A DNA stretch of 64,000 nt from Homalodisca vitripennis (GCF_021130785.1 NW_025776857.1:1-64000), one strand, 5' to 3'. Shown: positions 11,662 through 24,465, counted from the first letter of the stretch. The notes: a model not told the origin generated them from the letters alone. Translations and numbers: made by a program.

Positions 11662-14600
11662 TTATATGAAGAACTGTGGTTTCTAAAATGTGTGTGGTAG
11701 CTACATCCTATTTACTTGAAAACATTGTTATTTTAATAACATGTTATCAAGCTGTTTCTAAATAATGTGCATTTTATAATTAAAAAGTAATAGACACTGT
11801 CTGAGATTACTATACGAGTTTTATAGGGAATAAATTATAAATATTAAACTCTTTTTGCTTGAAAATGAACGAGTACTCTTTCCTTGTTATATTTTTTGTT
11901 CAATTTTACCACGCTAAAAGTAATGACTATATCATTATGTTTCTTGATAAAAAGTTTTGTAGAAACTTCATATTACAATTCGTAACCGTAACTATTATAT
12001 TCATCAGAAGGAGGTCTAAACATCAGAGAAGATCTGAGGAGAAGATAATTTATCACTCAAACTTTAACTGTTGGATAAAAATGTTTATTTGATCCCCCGC
12101 CCTAGTTATCCTCTATTTGACATGTTACACAGTTTCTAAAAGCAAACTTGTCTTTTCTTACTGTAGATCTCTTGGTAACATTATTTTACCAGTTAGAGCT
12201 AATGAGGTTTATGAATGCCTTAATAAACCTCCATTTACTGAGGTAAATTAATGTTGACATTTATAGACGTAAATTTACTTAAATCCTACCTTTCTGAGAC
12301 TATAAGTTTCCTTGTTACTAATAAGAAATTCACCACAATATGGAAAACTGCTAGCCGTCAACTTTGAAACAGAGTCTGTTTAATTAATTGGTATAATAAT
12401 TAAACCTTGTCAATTTTAATGTATCAAATTATGTTTAATTAAAAATAATATTAAAATTTTAATTTATAATTTGATGTATCAATAAATCTGCAAATAAAAC
12501 ACATTAATTTTTCTACATAAATATTTAAAATGAAAAAGTATTTTGAATATCAGTATTTTGAGCAAAAAATTATATTATAATCTGAGAATTATTCGAAATC
12601 TTGAAAATGGGATTTTACTAAAACCAGCTTTATCCCATTAGAGTATCTATGTATCGTTTTCAAATGTGGTTTTGAAGTTAAACACGTATATAAAATAATT
12701 GGTAAGCATTTTGTGTATATCAGTACTTTTTTATTCCTGTAAGTTTAATATAATATGAGAACACAAAGTTACGTGCATTTCATTATAAGTTTAGTTGTAT
12801 TTAACTTTGAGTTAAATTGTGTCATAATTCCAGTTGTTTTGAACTTGTATCTTATTTGCATACTATTTTCCACGTTTCGGGGAGAGCATACTTTACTGTC
12901 AACAAAGACTGGAAAAACACTAAACATAATGTACTAATCCGCGATCTTTTTTCTTAGTTTTAATATCTATAGGCAATGGTACTACAGTTCTAGAGTAATC
13001 ACTGAAATGTTTTGTTTACTGTAACTAATAAAGTTAGTGCTATATCAAATATCCATACTTGCCACTCAAGTGGTTAACATGAACTTAAACAAGATTAAGA
13101 AGTATTATTGAGGCCTCAATTACGGCCCAGGCAGTATCTCAAGATGCACTTTATACAGAGATGCCACCCTGTGTGTGGGAGATAAGTGCAAGAACAGTGA
13201 GAGCGTCGCCCACACACGACCGTTAGCATCAAGCTTTTGATGTTTTATTGAATTAATGATCCTCAAAATATTTTGAAATCTACTGATGTAAATACATTTA
13301 CATATTTACCACATATTTACAAGCTCTTTTATTACTATTGAAATTTATTACAGAAAAGGAGACTAAGCGTTCGCATGGTACTCGAATACATGAGTAATTT
13401 TCAAATATTTTGAAAAAAAGGAAATAATCGTATGTGTTGTTAAACTTATAATAATTACTACCTAGTTATTCAATATGTATACAGCCATGGGTTAAGATTA
13501 GTATTTTTTATTAAATAATATAAACGAATGAATAAAAGAACAAAATATATCATTTTCGATGCTTTCTTATAGTTTTTAGTGATGCTAAAATTGTTTAACA
13601 TACTAGCTTAGCAATAATATCATTGTATTTATATTAATAAACCTTCAAATTATTGTTGAAAAATCACCAGTACAGATATTATGTCATTAAAACAATGTAG
13701 GATATAAATTAAAACGTGTATCTGTGTGTATCAAGACATCGAAATAACACAAACTAAAAACCCATGGTCTTACTAAATAAATATCTCGATACAACAAATC
13801 CTCTTAGTTTAGGATCCTTAGGAATAAATATGACGGTTAATTACCTAAAAAAGGATAAGACTAGTAAATCGTCTACAATGGTTAACCTAAACTATTACCC
13901 TCCATCTTAGATTCATTCTTATTTTAACTTATGTGTTTGATGTATGTTATACTTTGGCATATGGTTAAAATAAAACTATACGGTTCCCTGTGTATAGCAA
14001 AGACGCTATATTGAATTAACCTAAATATGCACATAACCTTACCAAACCCTGTTTTTGCGACAAGACGTGTGGCGTATACGTATCTAGTTTTAATAAATCT
14101 AATAAAAGTTTCAGACATCGCATGGCTATTTTCTTGAAGTTACATATATTTGTTAAAGAAAGGAAATTTAATTAATTTAGATATTTTTATATGCATCGTG
14201 GTGATACGACTTGAAAACAAATGTTTTTGATGTGCGGATTCCAAAACTTATAATATGATCTAAAAAACTGTAACATATCAAACTAAACGAATAATTACAT
14301 AGGTATCACAATAAATTACGGGACGTATACACAATTTAAATTCCAAATTAAGTATCATTTGTTAGTAGTTTTATAAATTATTATGAAGGATTTATTAGCT
14401 AAATAAATTTGGCAGATTAAAAAACATAAACTACACGTAAGGCTGGAAAGCACCTGTAACTCAAGTTTTATGTTCTTGCTCTCACAGCAAATATTGTCGG
14501 GAAGGCTACGAGTATAATAAAAATATCGAACATATACAAGGGTATTCGTGTTTTAATCAGGATTAGTCCCATGTTTGTATACATACAAGGTACGTGGACG

Positions 14601-14707
14601 ATGAAATACATAAACCTTTCTTACGTATCGGAAAATAATTGTTGTTGTGGTGTAATCCCTATGCTCTCAGATTGTACATTATGTGGTATACGTTTTACAG
14701 AGTAGGC

Positions 14708-14710
<3 letters not shown>

Positions 14711-14760
<50 letters not shown>
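14711..14760. repeat. (TA)25 microsatellite
   Basis: Uninterrupted TA dinucleotides. The plus-strand open stretch across it (14683-14913) merely translates the repeat and is not a gene. Confidence 0.95.
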
Positions 14761-14769
<9 letters not shown>

Positions 14770-16754
14770 CAGTCCCTGTTTAATGTAAGAGAAAATAAAC
14801 CAAATAAACTGTACTTACTATTAATATACTGTTATTTAATTATTTTAATTATTTTAAATGAAATATGTTACATTTTACGAAGCTTAAATAACCTAAAATT
14901 GTCTTTGTTATGAACCCTGATTGTCCCATACATACCGAAAAAATACAACTAATAGCAACTTCATTTAAAAAGTTGACAAGCTGAAGTTTCTTGTATATAA
15001 TAGTAACATATCTCTCAACAACACACATGACGTGTTCATTGCTTATAAACGTACAGTTCATGTATTTTGAAATAACATTTGAAATTCAGATTTTTGTATG
15101 AGCCTATCCGTCATAAAAATGGGTGTAATTGAAATAAATACGGTTTTTAGAGAACACTTACTGAAAAAAAATGTTATAAGTAAGGTACTGTCATTTATTT
15201 GTAGAACGGCCAAGACAGTATATACAACATTTCGTTAATAAAAGAATGTTAAACGAAGTTGTGACTGGTAAATATTTAGATTTGTTAAAAAGAAAAACAG
15301 TGCCTATACACTGATTACAAATGTATAAAAAATAGAAACACTGAGTGAAATGTTGCAGTTTTAACGAAAGAAATGAATTAAAATAATATGATTTCTAGTT
15401 TCGATATACTTGATATATTGCAACTATTCCACGTCATGTCCATTTATTGAATTTTATGATGGCTAGATATAACATGATTAATTATAATAATTTAGATGTC
15501 AGTAAAATGATTGCATTATAACTTTATATAGAACCATCTAACCAGTACCTAATATGAATGGCAGTGTAGATAGTTTGGTTGATATGATGGACGACATCAT
15601 TGAGGTAGTTGAGTGCAATATAGTACGTACAGACTTTATCGTGATAATTGTGAACAACGCTACTATAGTTTGAAAAGGAAAATACTTCTAGCTAAAACTG
15701 TAGAGAGCCATAAATACAGGTATAGAGAGGAATGTAGATACAATGATTGATGAAGTCATTACTTCGACTGACTGCTCCGAAATGTGGGTTTTATCTTGAC
15801 AAATGTACAACACACAATTTATATCTCAATAACAATGAATCAGTGACTATTGAGTAGTGCACACTTGTTTATCTGTTAGATTCTATACACTTCTAAAGAT
15901 TTAAACGATTGCATTGTTATTAACAATACTCCAATTTAAAATAGTTCGTTATATCTTTTTCTATAATGGGGATTTTCATACGGCTCTTTCCTATAATGTT
16001 CGAAACAGTCATCATATTTGTACACACTAAAAAAGAATGCAGTTAGATTCTTGAACGAAGTGGTGTATTTGAGGAATATACAAATGGGTTTCAATTTGAA
16101 ATGACGTGATTGTTTTAGTGTATTTGAAGTTCTACAAGAAAGATTTTCATTAGTAAATAAATTAAATTTAAGCTTTAATTTGTAAATAAACTTAACAAAA
16201 TGTTATTATGTTGTATATATATTGTAATTACCTAATACATGTGGGATTTTTACGCAATTGAAATCAAATTGTACTTACAGTTAATTTTAGGATTTACCAA
16301 AAATCAAATAAAGTAATTATTGTCTAAAACATAATTTTTTATTATTTAAAATGGATAAATAAATAAAACCACAATCAAAATAATATAATTATGTTTTTTG
16401 TATTACACCTTAAAAGATTGCTAATTAAAAAAATATTACTTATATTGACTAATCGTTAGAGAAACATATTATTAGAAAGGCTGAAATATATCAATAATGA
16501 CTGTGGATCTGTCTGCCCAATACCTAGAGAATACAATGACTATTAGACTACAAACATATTTTGCATTAAGCATTTGTTCATTGATCATGTGATTAACTAT
16601 ATTGACGAGGATAAAATAGCAGAAAAAATATTTTTACAAACTAATGATTAAAATCATAGGATATCTTGACATGACACAGTAACAAACTGGCTGCAAAAAT
16701 ATGTCAGTAATATTTCTTGAAAAAGATATCATCTGTATAGCGAAGGAAACAAGA

Positions 16755-16895
16755 TCTTTTCCGGACACTGGCCATCGTTCAGTGATAAAATGCAATCAGT
16801 CACACTACGTTTAGAGATCTGCAATCTCTTTCTCAGGTGAATAACTAACCTAATGCATTACTACAATCTCGTTTAAAGTAAACAAAATATACCAG
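16755..16895 (+). repeat. left arm of a long inverted repeat
   Basis: The arm runs from TTTTCCGGA to AAAGTAAACAAAATATACCAG and matches the reverse complement of about 18027-18195, with substitutions and indels. The inner 60 bp (ACTAACCTA..., ACTACAATCT, TTAAAGTAAACAAAATATACCAG) match best. On the minus strand it carries a CCTGAGAAAGAG...AAACG motif similar to the hammerhead-like core. The two arms could be termini of one DNA element or inverted copies of a repeat. Confidence 0.65.
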
Positions 16896-16938
16896 ATCAT
16901 TGTAACACGCATAAGGCAGGCACCTCGACAAGCATGAT

Positions 16939-17925
16939 GGTGTTCCAAGTGTAGTGTTGGAACAACAGGCTTATGTTGATATCAACAACTGTGTCCAATA
17001 CTTTCACAGCCTCAATCTTAACAACAAACTCTTAAAAAACCCACGTTTTTCAATTTTGCCTTGCGCACCGCAGGCAACCAGTGTGGGCCTGCCATTTTGT
17101 TAGATGACTCCACACTGGAAGAAGTCAGCTCTTCAAAATTCCTAGGAATGCACCTTGATCGAGGGCTGACTTGGAATGAGCATATTGACTATGTTTGCGC
17201 CAAAGTCTGCTCTGGAATTTTTGTTCTGAGATCTTTAGCCAAATACTGCCCGAGTCAGGTACTGATTACGGCGTATTATGGACTGATTTACCCCCATCTG
17301 TCTTACGGTGTGGTTCTTTGGGGAGCTTGCTCAGTTTCAAAGAGCATTCAGACTTAAAAAAAAGCAATTCGAATAATCGCCAAAATCAAATTTAGAGAGT
17401 CGTGGAAGCTTTCAAGAAATTGCAGTTGTTGACTCTGCCGTGCCTCTACATTTTGAAACAACTTTTTTTTTGTATGAGTAAATGTGCCTTAACCAGAGGC
17501 CGAGACATACACATGTATGAGACACGTGGGAGTGCTAACTACCGAACTGGGAGACACAGAACGGTGGTTTATGAACGCCTGCCCTCGCAGGCGGGTTTTC
17601 ATTTCCTCAACAGACTGCCCAATTCAATTAAAGATGCCCCCAACGCCTAAGGCGTTAAAGACTCGCCTTAAACGCCTATTGGTGTCACAAGCATTCTATA
17701 ATGCAGGTGAGTTTTTGGCATTCGACTGGGAGACCGCCCAATTAGAAGACTGATTCCGTTGTACTAAGTGAGTAGCATTGGCGATGGATGAAAGAGGGGT
17801 AACTGTAAAATTGTATGTGTGAGTGTGTATTATTGTACGAATGTTAGAAATTAAAAAAAAACCCATGACGTTTGCAATACAATGTAAATATTGTCTTCGC
17901 AATAAAAAAGATTTGATTTAATGGT
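16939..17925 (+). mobile_element. LINE remnant (reverse transcriptase C-terminal part)
   Basis: From about 16939 the plus strand reads through a QQAYVDINNCVQYF segment. Then, in other frames, 17061-17357 gives KFLGMHLDRGLTWNEHI and the LITAYYGLIYPHLSYG block typical of arthropod non-LTR RT tails. Further fragments at 17402-17753 hold FHFLNRLPNSIKDAPN and LKRLL, the usual end of such proteins. Several frameshifts break it. The 3' end is near 17925 after AATAAAAAAG. It lies entirely between the inverted arms at 16755 and 18195, which suggests insertion into that element. It belongs to a different family from the LINEs at 1165 and 48800. Confidence 0.75.
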
Positions 17926-18026
17926 GTATATTCCATACACACTAATTATAAAACATGCTGTTATGAAAAACTAAACCCTAATTATTAAAAGTAAACTACA
18001 GAATAATTTCACCATAGGTGGTCAGA

Positions 18027-18195
18027 ACTGGTATATTTTGTTTACTTTAATCCAGATTGTAGTTATGTAATAGGTTAGTTACTTAGCTGGGGGAAGATGT
18101 CAGCTTGAAAATCTCGAAACATTGTTACTGATTGAACGTACTGTCAATAAAACGTATTGTATTACTGAACATTGAACAATTTCCGGAAAAAATTC
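18027..18195 (-). repeat. right arm of a long inverted repeat
   Basis: Reverse complement partner of 16755-16895. It also contains, on the plus strand, GGGGGAAGATG...TCTCGAAAC at 18086-18120, a hammerhead-like arrangement ending in CGAAAC. The arms are separated by about 1.13 kb, nearly all of it the LINE remnant. Confidence 0.65.
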
Positions 18196-19476
18196 TCTTC
18201 CCTTCACAATCCTTCCTTCGTCAAAAATACTTCAACTGTATACTTTAAATTTTACATAATACGTTTCTACGTAGCCCAGAATGAGTGTAATGAAGAATAA
18301 GAGCAATAAAATTTCTCTTCTGTATGATTGCCAGATCGCCAGACATCTCTACAAAGAAAATGACTTCATATTTTGATTGCAACTTATCAAAACGCTACAA
18401 ACCAAAAATGTTCAGAGCTGAAGCATATGAAACATTAAAAATAGTGTTATGTGTAATGATTGGCGATGACAATTTAAATGTGAAAAACATTTTGATGTAA
18501 CATAAATTGGATTTAATTTCCTCAAACCCAATAGATCGATATATTTCCTTTAAATAAAATAATATTTGAAGTAGTAATAATATATTGATTAGGAAATACT
18601 AATGTTCTTTGAAGGTATATTTTCATCATTAATTATTGTATATTCAGCAATAAATAAGCTGGTCGGTGATTAACAAACGATGGTTTATTATTTTGTTTAG
18701 CCGACATACCCAGTATAGTAAAGACGTATTTTGATAACAACCAGTGATTTCGTACCTTTTTTCAATTAAAAATGTCATGAAAAGATGATGTTCTTTTCAA
18801 CACTTATCTATATAAATGCAAAAGATCACGATTTAACTCACAAAATAAAGTGAGTGATGGTCGGTAGAGGAAGGGTTGGTCTCCCACAACCACATCCGGA
18901 TCCGTCATTTCACACCTGAATTCACTTGAAATTCAGTGTGAAAAAAACATTTCGTCATTCTTATACGAACTTAAGTTTATTATTGCTTTCTACTTTAAGC
19001 CTATATTTCTTATATTTGGAATATTAAATTTTCCTATCAAAATATACAAAATTAAATAATTATTAGAACAAATTTGTTTCAAATCCTCCCTCCAAGTGAG
19101 CTATTAACCCATAGTTCACATATTTGAAATGAGTTTCAATAATTTCGATATATTTATGGAAAATATATTATATTATTATTGTTATTATGGAATTTAAATA
19201 ACATAAAAGTATTCAGTAATGAAAATATTATGTTAAACCTCAAAGGTTAATTAGTTTAGGCTGGTAGGGTTCCTTCCAGAAGAAATTGTTAAAAGAGAAC
19301 GTAAACAAATTTGAAATTGTATTCCAGCAAGAAAATAATGGTATAGCAAAATTTTGCTTGTCCTCTATCACAAAAGACTGTTGAGGAATCATGAAGGGCC
19401 TTCTTGTTCCCATTTCTGTTAAAACAATCTATAAAATTTAAACTTTTAACCCAGTCAAAATGGTTTTATTGAAATA
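18196..19476. other. AT-rich non-coding stretch
   Basis: No gene recognised. One small inverted repeat is visible: 18908-18922 pairs with 18930-18943 (TTTCACAC[C]TGAATT with AATTCAGTGTGAAA, one bulged C). Confidence 0.5.
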
Positions 19477-19639
19477 CTAGTTGTCCCCGGCGAACTTTGT
19501 CCCGGACTTAAGAGGCGATATCACATGATCACATTTTTTTACTTTTTTAAATTAGGATACATTGTTAAATAAAAAATATTGTAATTATTCATATGATTCT
19601 TTATTTGCCATTTATTGTAGCCAAGACCTCTGTGAATAA

Positions 19640-19912
19640 AACAAATTTTCTTGTTTTTTTATATAGCAGACGCGAAAAACAAATTAAAACGCGGATTGGT
19701 TCTTCCGACCCGTGGACATGACACATTTAATTGGCCATTGGAAAAAAAACACGGATGTTTGAGATTATGACCCAACAACCTTTCAACGATTGGCCTTGCT
19801 GACTTCTATTTACAGTCATCAAGGATCGGAAATTGAAACCGATTTTTTTAAACTCCAAATGGCATGCGGTTTGGGTATCATCGGGATCCTCCGGACATTG
19901 AGAATTTCTCAT
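19640..19912 (-). pseudogene. Helitron PIF1-like helicase, C-terminal motif VI part
   Basis: The minus-strand stretch has CHLEFKKIGFNFRSLMTVN followed by RSQQGQSLKG. This matches the F-x-F-K-R-x-Q-F-P...FAMTINKSQGQSL consensus near the end of Helitron helicases, where motif VI contacts ATP. Downstream TRKFVLFTEVL matches the TKNVVYxEVL end. The CFSHGQLYVA(C)SR segment is damaged. It lies about 600 bp downstream of the middle helicase part, as expected for one decayed ORF. Confidence 0.7.
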
Positions 19913-20499
19913 GAACCTTTAATTTATTGTAGGTTGTAAATAAAATTGTTCATATCAACTGTACTTACCACCAAACATGATTCCGGTGCACAGTTTTGGT
20001 TGGTATAAGCTTTCCGAAGCATGATTACTACAGAACAATATTTAGTTCGTAAATTGGGCCCCGGTTCATCACAATGATAGTTTCAAACATTCAATTGGGA
20101 TAGTTGGTGGCATCATCATCATTTTGTTACACAAGTCAACAGATTTGAATATAGAATGCAGTGTGTACCAATGATCTCATTGGACAATAGTAAGTGTAAG
20201 CTTACTCACCTTTTTTCTTAATCTGCCAAATTGCTCGCTCACCTCAACCATTCACTTATTTTTGGAGGTTCTAGTAATGATGTTTTGGGAATACTTTGTT
20301 GTGATGAGTTCCGGCTTCTTTCGATGAGACAAAAGTTACCAGATATTCGGAGGAAAATGAAATCAATCCGCTTCGATTCGTCGACCAGGTACTCGACCAG
20401 TACTGTTAGTCAACAATATACTCAGAAAATTCTCTGCAGATGTATCGTTCAGCAACTGACCTCCTAATGTTTGTTCGTCGCTTAAGCTTTCCTAACATA

Positions 20500-20950
20500 T
20501 CGCCATGATTGGATGATTTGAGGCAAGCACACGTTTTTTATTTTTGTCGGGCAGCCAGCGATCCCATGGGACATTACTGGACAATGTTTGGCGGACACGG
20601 ACAAACAATCGCCCAGACAGGTTAAATATAGTTGCGCCTCCAAAACATTTTGAGTTCATATTACGTAGATCTTGCAATGTCTTTGGTTAAATGCTTCTCC
20701 AATGCACGTTTACATGCGCAAGTGTGCATTCGTCCCACGATGGATGATCTTCGTTTATGATGAAATTTTCGCCATAGCGGAAGCGCTTTGTAATGTTGCA
20801 CGTTGGTCTCTTCACAAAATTATTGAAGATTTAACGGCAATTTTTATGCAGAAGTTTCCTGGTACACGTTACGACATCCGTCTAGCAATGTCGTACCCCC
20901 GAAGTGGCTTCTTATTCAGATAGAAGCAACCTGGAAACTGCAATGTTGGA
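20500..20950 (-). pseudogene. Helitron PIF1-like helicase, middle part, broken
   Basis: Minus-strand frames give, in order, SWDECTLAHVNVHWRS, a stop, then KTLQDLR...CFGGATIFNLSG. These correspond to the DEA-box region and the following TLQDLR-FGGA-LxGDFRQ block of Helitron PIF1 helicases. The family has the acidic WDE(A/C) motif for Mg-ATP binding at this place. The GDFRQTLP consensus is mutated and there are stops and shifts, so no active helicase can be made. Confidence 0.7.
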
Positions 20951-21109
20951 ATCTTACTCACGAACAGTGGTCTCTTATAATACATACTGAACAATGAGGA
21001 ATGGAGTTAATAGTTACACATGGCGTTTAGTGTTTCATCAGGGGACATGATGCATTGGGCAGTCTTTGCGTATGGAGTGATGTTACTTCCTAGTTGTTGG
21101 GGGGTTGGG

Positions 21110-21530
21110 GCATGGGCGGGCACAGGGGGGGGGGGGATGAGGGGGGGGACGGCAGGGGGGAGGGCTCGGTAAGGGAGGGGGGTGGGAGAGGGATTGGGGA
21201 CGGGGGGGGGGTCGGGGAGGGGGGGAGGTGGGAGGGCGCGGACCGGGGGGTGGGGGCGAAGGGAAGAGCGGGAGGACGGGGGATCCCGTGGGAAACGCCA
21301 GATGGCGGGGGGGCGAGGGGGGGGGAAGTGTTGGGGTCGGCCGAAGGAACGCGGATGGGGACCGGAAGCAGAGGAAGCGGGGAGGATGGTAAGGGGGGGA
21401 CGGGCACGCCGGGTCGTGGGGGGGAGCGCCGGGGGGAGGGGCCCCGGGGCTACGGGGCCGGGACGGGGGAGGGGGCATACCCAAAAGGGGACGGGGGGGG
21501 TGGAGTGGGAGCCGGGGGGGTGCGGGACGG
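21110..21530. repeat. extreme G-rich low-complexity block
   Basis: About 420 bp made mostly of G runs of 4-10 bases with sparse A, C and T, in a genome that is otherwise AT-rich. It opens long frames in several registers on both strands (for example Pro-rich 21007-21633 minus and Gly-rich 21094-21600 plus), which are composition artefacts rather than genes. It is rich in potential G-quadruplex patterns. It sits inside the Helitron between the 5' segment and the helicase remnants. Confidence 0.8.
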
Positions 21531-22522
21531 CTCTTGGTGCGCGTGCTTGTCGTGTGGTCCACCCGGGCCCCCCTTCTGCTCGTGGGGGCCTTTGGCTTAG
21601 ACGGCCGCTTGACTTCGGTTCGCGGGATTGCAAGTAGGCCTCCTACCGTGCGTCTTTGGCCTTTGTCCCGTTAGTTGGTTTTTTCTTCAGGGGCACATTT
21701 GTTTGAACTACTACATCTATATTCCCTGGTGATCATATTTCAACGTTCCCATTTCCAATTTATCCGTTTTAAAATGGCCTCGTCAATTTCTTTTTACGAT
21801 TTGGCAGATGGCCTATTCCTACACCCTGACTAATAACACTACCACACATGAGTATAACTTCAAGTCTTCGATCAAGAGCAAGGCCATTATGTTCTCCTCA
21901 TCATTTCAAGATCGTAATTTATTGAACTGACACGAACTTTGATGTTAAAATATCTATCTGCCATATTATCCTTGTATTTGTGCACCCCTAGGTTAGATGG
22001 GTATCGAGGGATATGCATGTCGAAATGATGTAAGCAAAACAAAGTACGTATCTGACTTGGAGATGCAGAGATAACTGCTTTGAATTGTAAAAAATTAAAA
22101 TTTGATTTGTATTATCTAGGATAGTATAAGTCTATGCTTAAACAAGTGTTTGCAGAATGAAACGTTGTGAAACAAAATTTGCTTGTTTCTCTTAAGCTTA
22201 CTCTATGCATTAAATCTATAAATGTAAAGAAATTTAAAATGGTAATTAATATTATAATAAATCATATATTTCTTTTGTTGTGCATTATATATGTTTACAA
22301 AGAACAGATGATTCAATTTGAACAGGCCCTTTCACTTAAATAACATATGTTTGCTGTAATGCATTTCCTTACGGGTAATTTCCGTAAAAACTTTAGTGAC
22401 CAGTGGGGGGTGCGGAACTCCTGGAATCGGGAACGGGATTATTCAGCCAAATCGGTTCTCAGCCGTTCTTGATTATTAATAGAGTAACCTTATACGACCT
22501 TTCTTTTATATATATAATAAGA

Positions 22523-24314
22523 TATCTTTTAGTATTTATAAGTGGTTCTACATGTCTTTGAGAAACTGAATCTGAATATCAAGTATCGTTCCTTGTAAAA
22601 CGTTTGCTGGGCAAATATTATTTAAATTATTTATTCGTATATTTGAATAAATTCATAATATGATATATTGTCTTCAGGTTTATAAAATTAATGTATAAGG
22701 ATGGGAGCATGGAGAATATGTAAATATAGGGTAAACATTACTTTATGGGACACATCAATTTATATATAATTTATATATGTATATATCACGATTATTTATG
22801 TTATATATGTAGTTTATATATATAATATATAACTCGATTATACATTTACGTACAGAAAAGATAAAATTACGCATGAAATATGTACCTCGTTGCTTATATA
22901 TAAAATCAAAAGCTTTTTCAAGAAGATCTGATTGAGAAAGGGTTAAAACCCTAGAATATCTACATTTTTGTTTTTAAACTTCCATATGAAGCTAGAAAGA
23001 TGGAATTTTACGCAAACCTGTCTTATGCTCTCAATAGACAAACAAAACATTTTTCATGATGATAATCACCTATAGATAGGTTTTATTTTTGTATATAAAA
23101 GGTAACACCCTAAACCTACTCATCACTGATTTAACCAACTTCCCGATATATCTGAAAGGTAAAAATTTGGAAACAGACTTATTACCTAATTAGTAGTAAG
23201 TACTTAATTAGAAATAGCTACCTAATTTAACTAATTAAAGCATTGTCTTTAAGATCAAATATACAAATTTTTATTTGGTTGCAACACTGGAATATTGATT
23301 CAATTGATAAATTTATTAATTGCAAAGAACAACACGAATTAATTAAACCTGCCTTACCTTAACCTGCCTTATGGTAACCAAACATACCTTAGACCGGAAG
23401 TAAATTTAAAATTACCGTAAGTAGATACATTATACTGACTTCAGAGCTGTATGTGAATATAGTTTCTTCATTCGGACAACTAAGCAACCAAGAACATACA
23501 TTGGATGAAGATTTCAAGAACTGTAAGTAATAAAGTGTGCTTCTTAGAGCGGGTACATATATATAATATTTTGATATTTGCAACAAGCGAAACCCTGCTA
23601 TGGTGTGCGGAACATGATTCATTAAAATCAGAAATGCTTCTTCACTTGCTAATTCGAAAAAGGGGCCGATTACAGATTTGTTTAATGCTTGAACTCCTTA
23701 ACAATAAATCCTGTAACAATATGTACATTAAATATGTCCACATTCGATTCAAAATTATCATTGTGTTCAATTATAAATTATAATAAGTGATTTCACTATA
23801 ATTACTACATATATCACTCGTTCATTCAAGCCAAAAATAGTTACCAGCTACTGAATTTGTTACAGTTATTTATTTTTATTTTATATAATCTTACAGAGAA
23901 AATAGATTATTTCGTCGGTTCAAACTGGTTTATCATCCAGCTTAAGGGCTCTAAAACATTGCTCTTCAAACTTAAGTCAAATTATTGTGCAATGGATCAA
24001 AATATTGAAATACATTCAATGACCTTCAAGTATTTTAGAAAGTGGTTATTAATGTATATAAAAAGGATAGTCCTATCACGCATCTTTTATTCCATGGTAA
24101 ATCGCGTGTCAAGCCGATGGTAACTGCTTTTTTTATTTTTTTATATTCAATATTTATTGAAAATTAAATAAGGCCATTACCATTTATACAGTTTATTGTA
24201 AATAAAAATCGTTTGACAGGTATTTGGTCTTCCGATCATATGTTAGTTTGATTATTTAAACGCATATATGACAGAAACGGCCAAATACAAAATAATTGAA
24301 TTGGAAAAAGTTAG
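22523..24314. other. AT-rich non-coding stretch
   Basis: No gene recognised. The open stretches at 23389-23622 (minus), 23505-23783 and 23857-24123 (plus) lack recognisable motifs. The part at 22760-22830 is a diffuse TA-rich tract. Confidence 0.45.
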
Positions 24315-24385
24315 CGCTCTGTGGTGTAATGGTAGCATATTCACTCGGCAAGTGAGAGATCCGGGTTCGACTCCCGGCGGAGCAA
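24315..24385 (+). tRNA. tRNA-like gene, isotype unclear
   Basis: An A box TGGTGTAATGG at 24322-24332 and a B box GGTTCGACTCC at 24364-24374 both fit the Pol III consensus. The T arm (CCGGG/CCCGG around TTCGACT) is perfect and the anticodon stem TTCAC/GTGAG closes with one G-U pair. A T4 terminator follows at about 24391. The acceptor stem (CGCTCTG against CGGAGCA) has a terminal mismatch. The seven-base anticodon loop is TCGGCAA, with C instead of the near-universal U at position 33, so the formal anticodon GGC is doubtful. This is either a recently damaged tRNA gene or the head of a tRNA-derived SINE, since a related copy occurs near 45145. Confidence 0.6.
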
Positions 24386-24418
24386 GTACGTTTTGTGATT
24401 CAATGTTTATTGAAATAT

Positions 24419-24421
<3 letters not shown>

Positions 24422-24461
<40 letters not shown>
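24422..24461. repeat. (TA)n microsatellite
   Basis: About 20 TA units, followed by a short imperfect ACATATACGTATA extension. Confidence 0.95.

Positions 24462-24465
<4 letters not shown>

Larger units (their letters stand above)
10851..16754. other. AT-rich non-coding stretch with local hairpin and microsatellite
   Basis: Nearly 6 kb without a recognisable gene. The short open stretches (for example 11859-12092, 12755-12937, 13924-14118, 14849-15061) have no domain signature and fit chance. It holds the perfect inverted repeat at 11629-11661 and the TA microsatellite at 14711-14760, listed separately. Confidence 0.45.
19477..22522 (-). mobile_element. degenerate Helitron with PIF1-type helicase remnants
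   Basis: On the minus strand the element starts TCTTATTATATATATAAAAG after a host A (near 22522) and ends ...CCGGGGACAACTAG before a host T (near 19477). This satisfies the TC...CTRR and A|T rules. Its first 360 bp match the Helitron segment at 8380-8747. Inside, minus-strand fragments match Helitron helicase motifs in the right order. About 3.05 kb remain, and no Rep (HUH nuclease) domain was recognised. A very G-rich block at 21110-21530 lies inside. Confidence 0.75.

Noticed and set aside
12409..12480. Inverted repeat around ATCAAATTAT/ATAATTTGAT as a transposon terminus
   Set aside because: Only 10 bp of AT-rich pairing, expected by chance in this composition.
21007..21637. Long Pro-rich and Gly-rich open frames on both strands
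   Set aside because: They are translations of the G-tract block; all registers are open because of composition.
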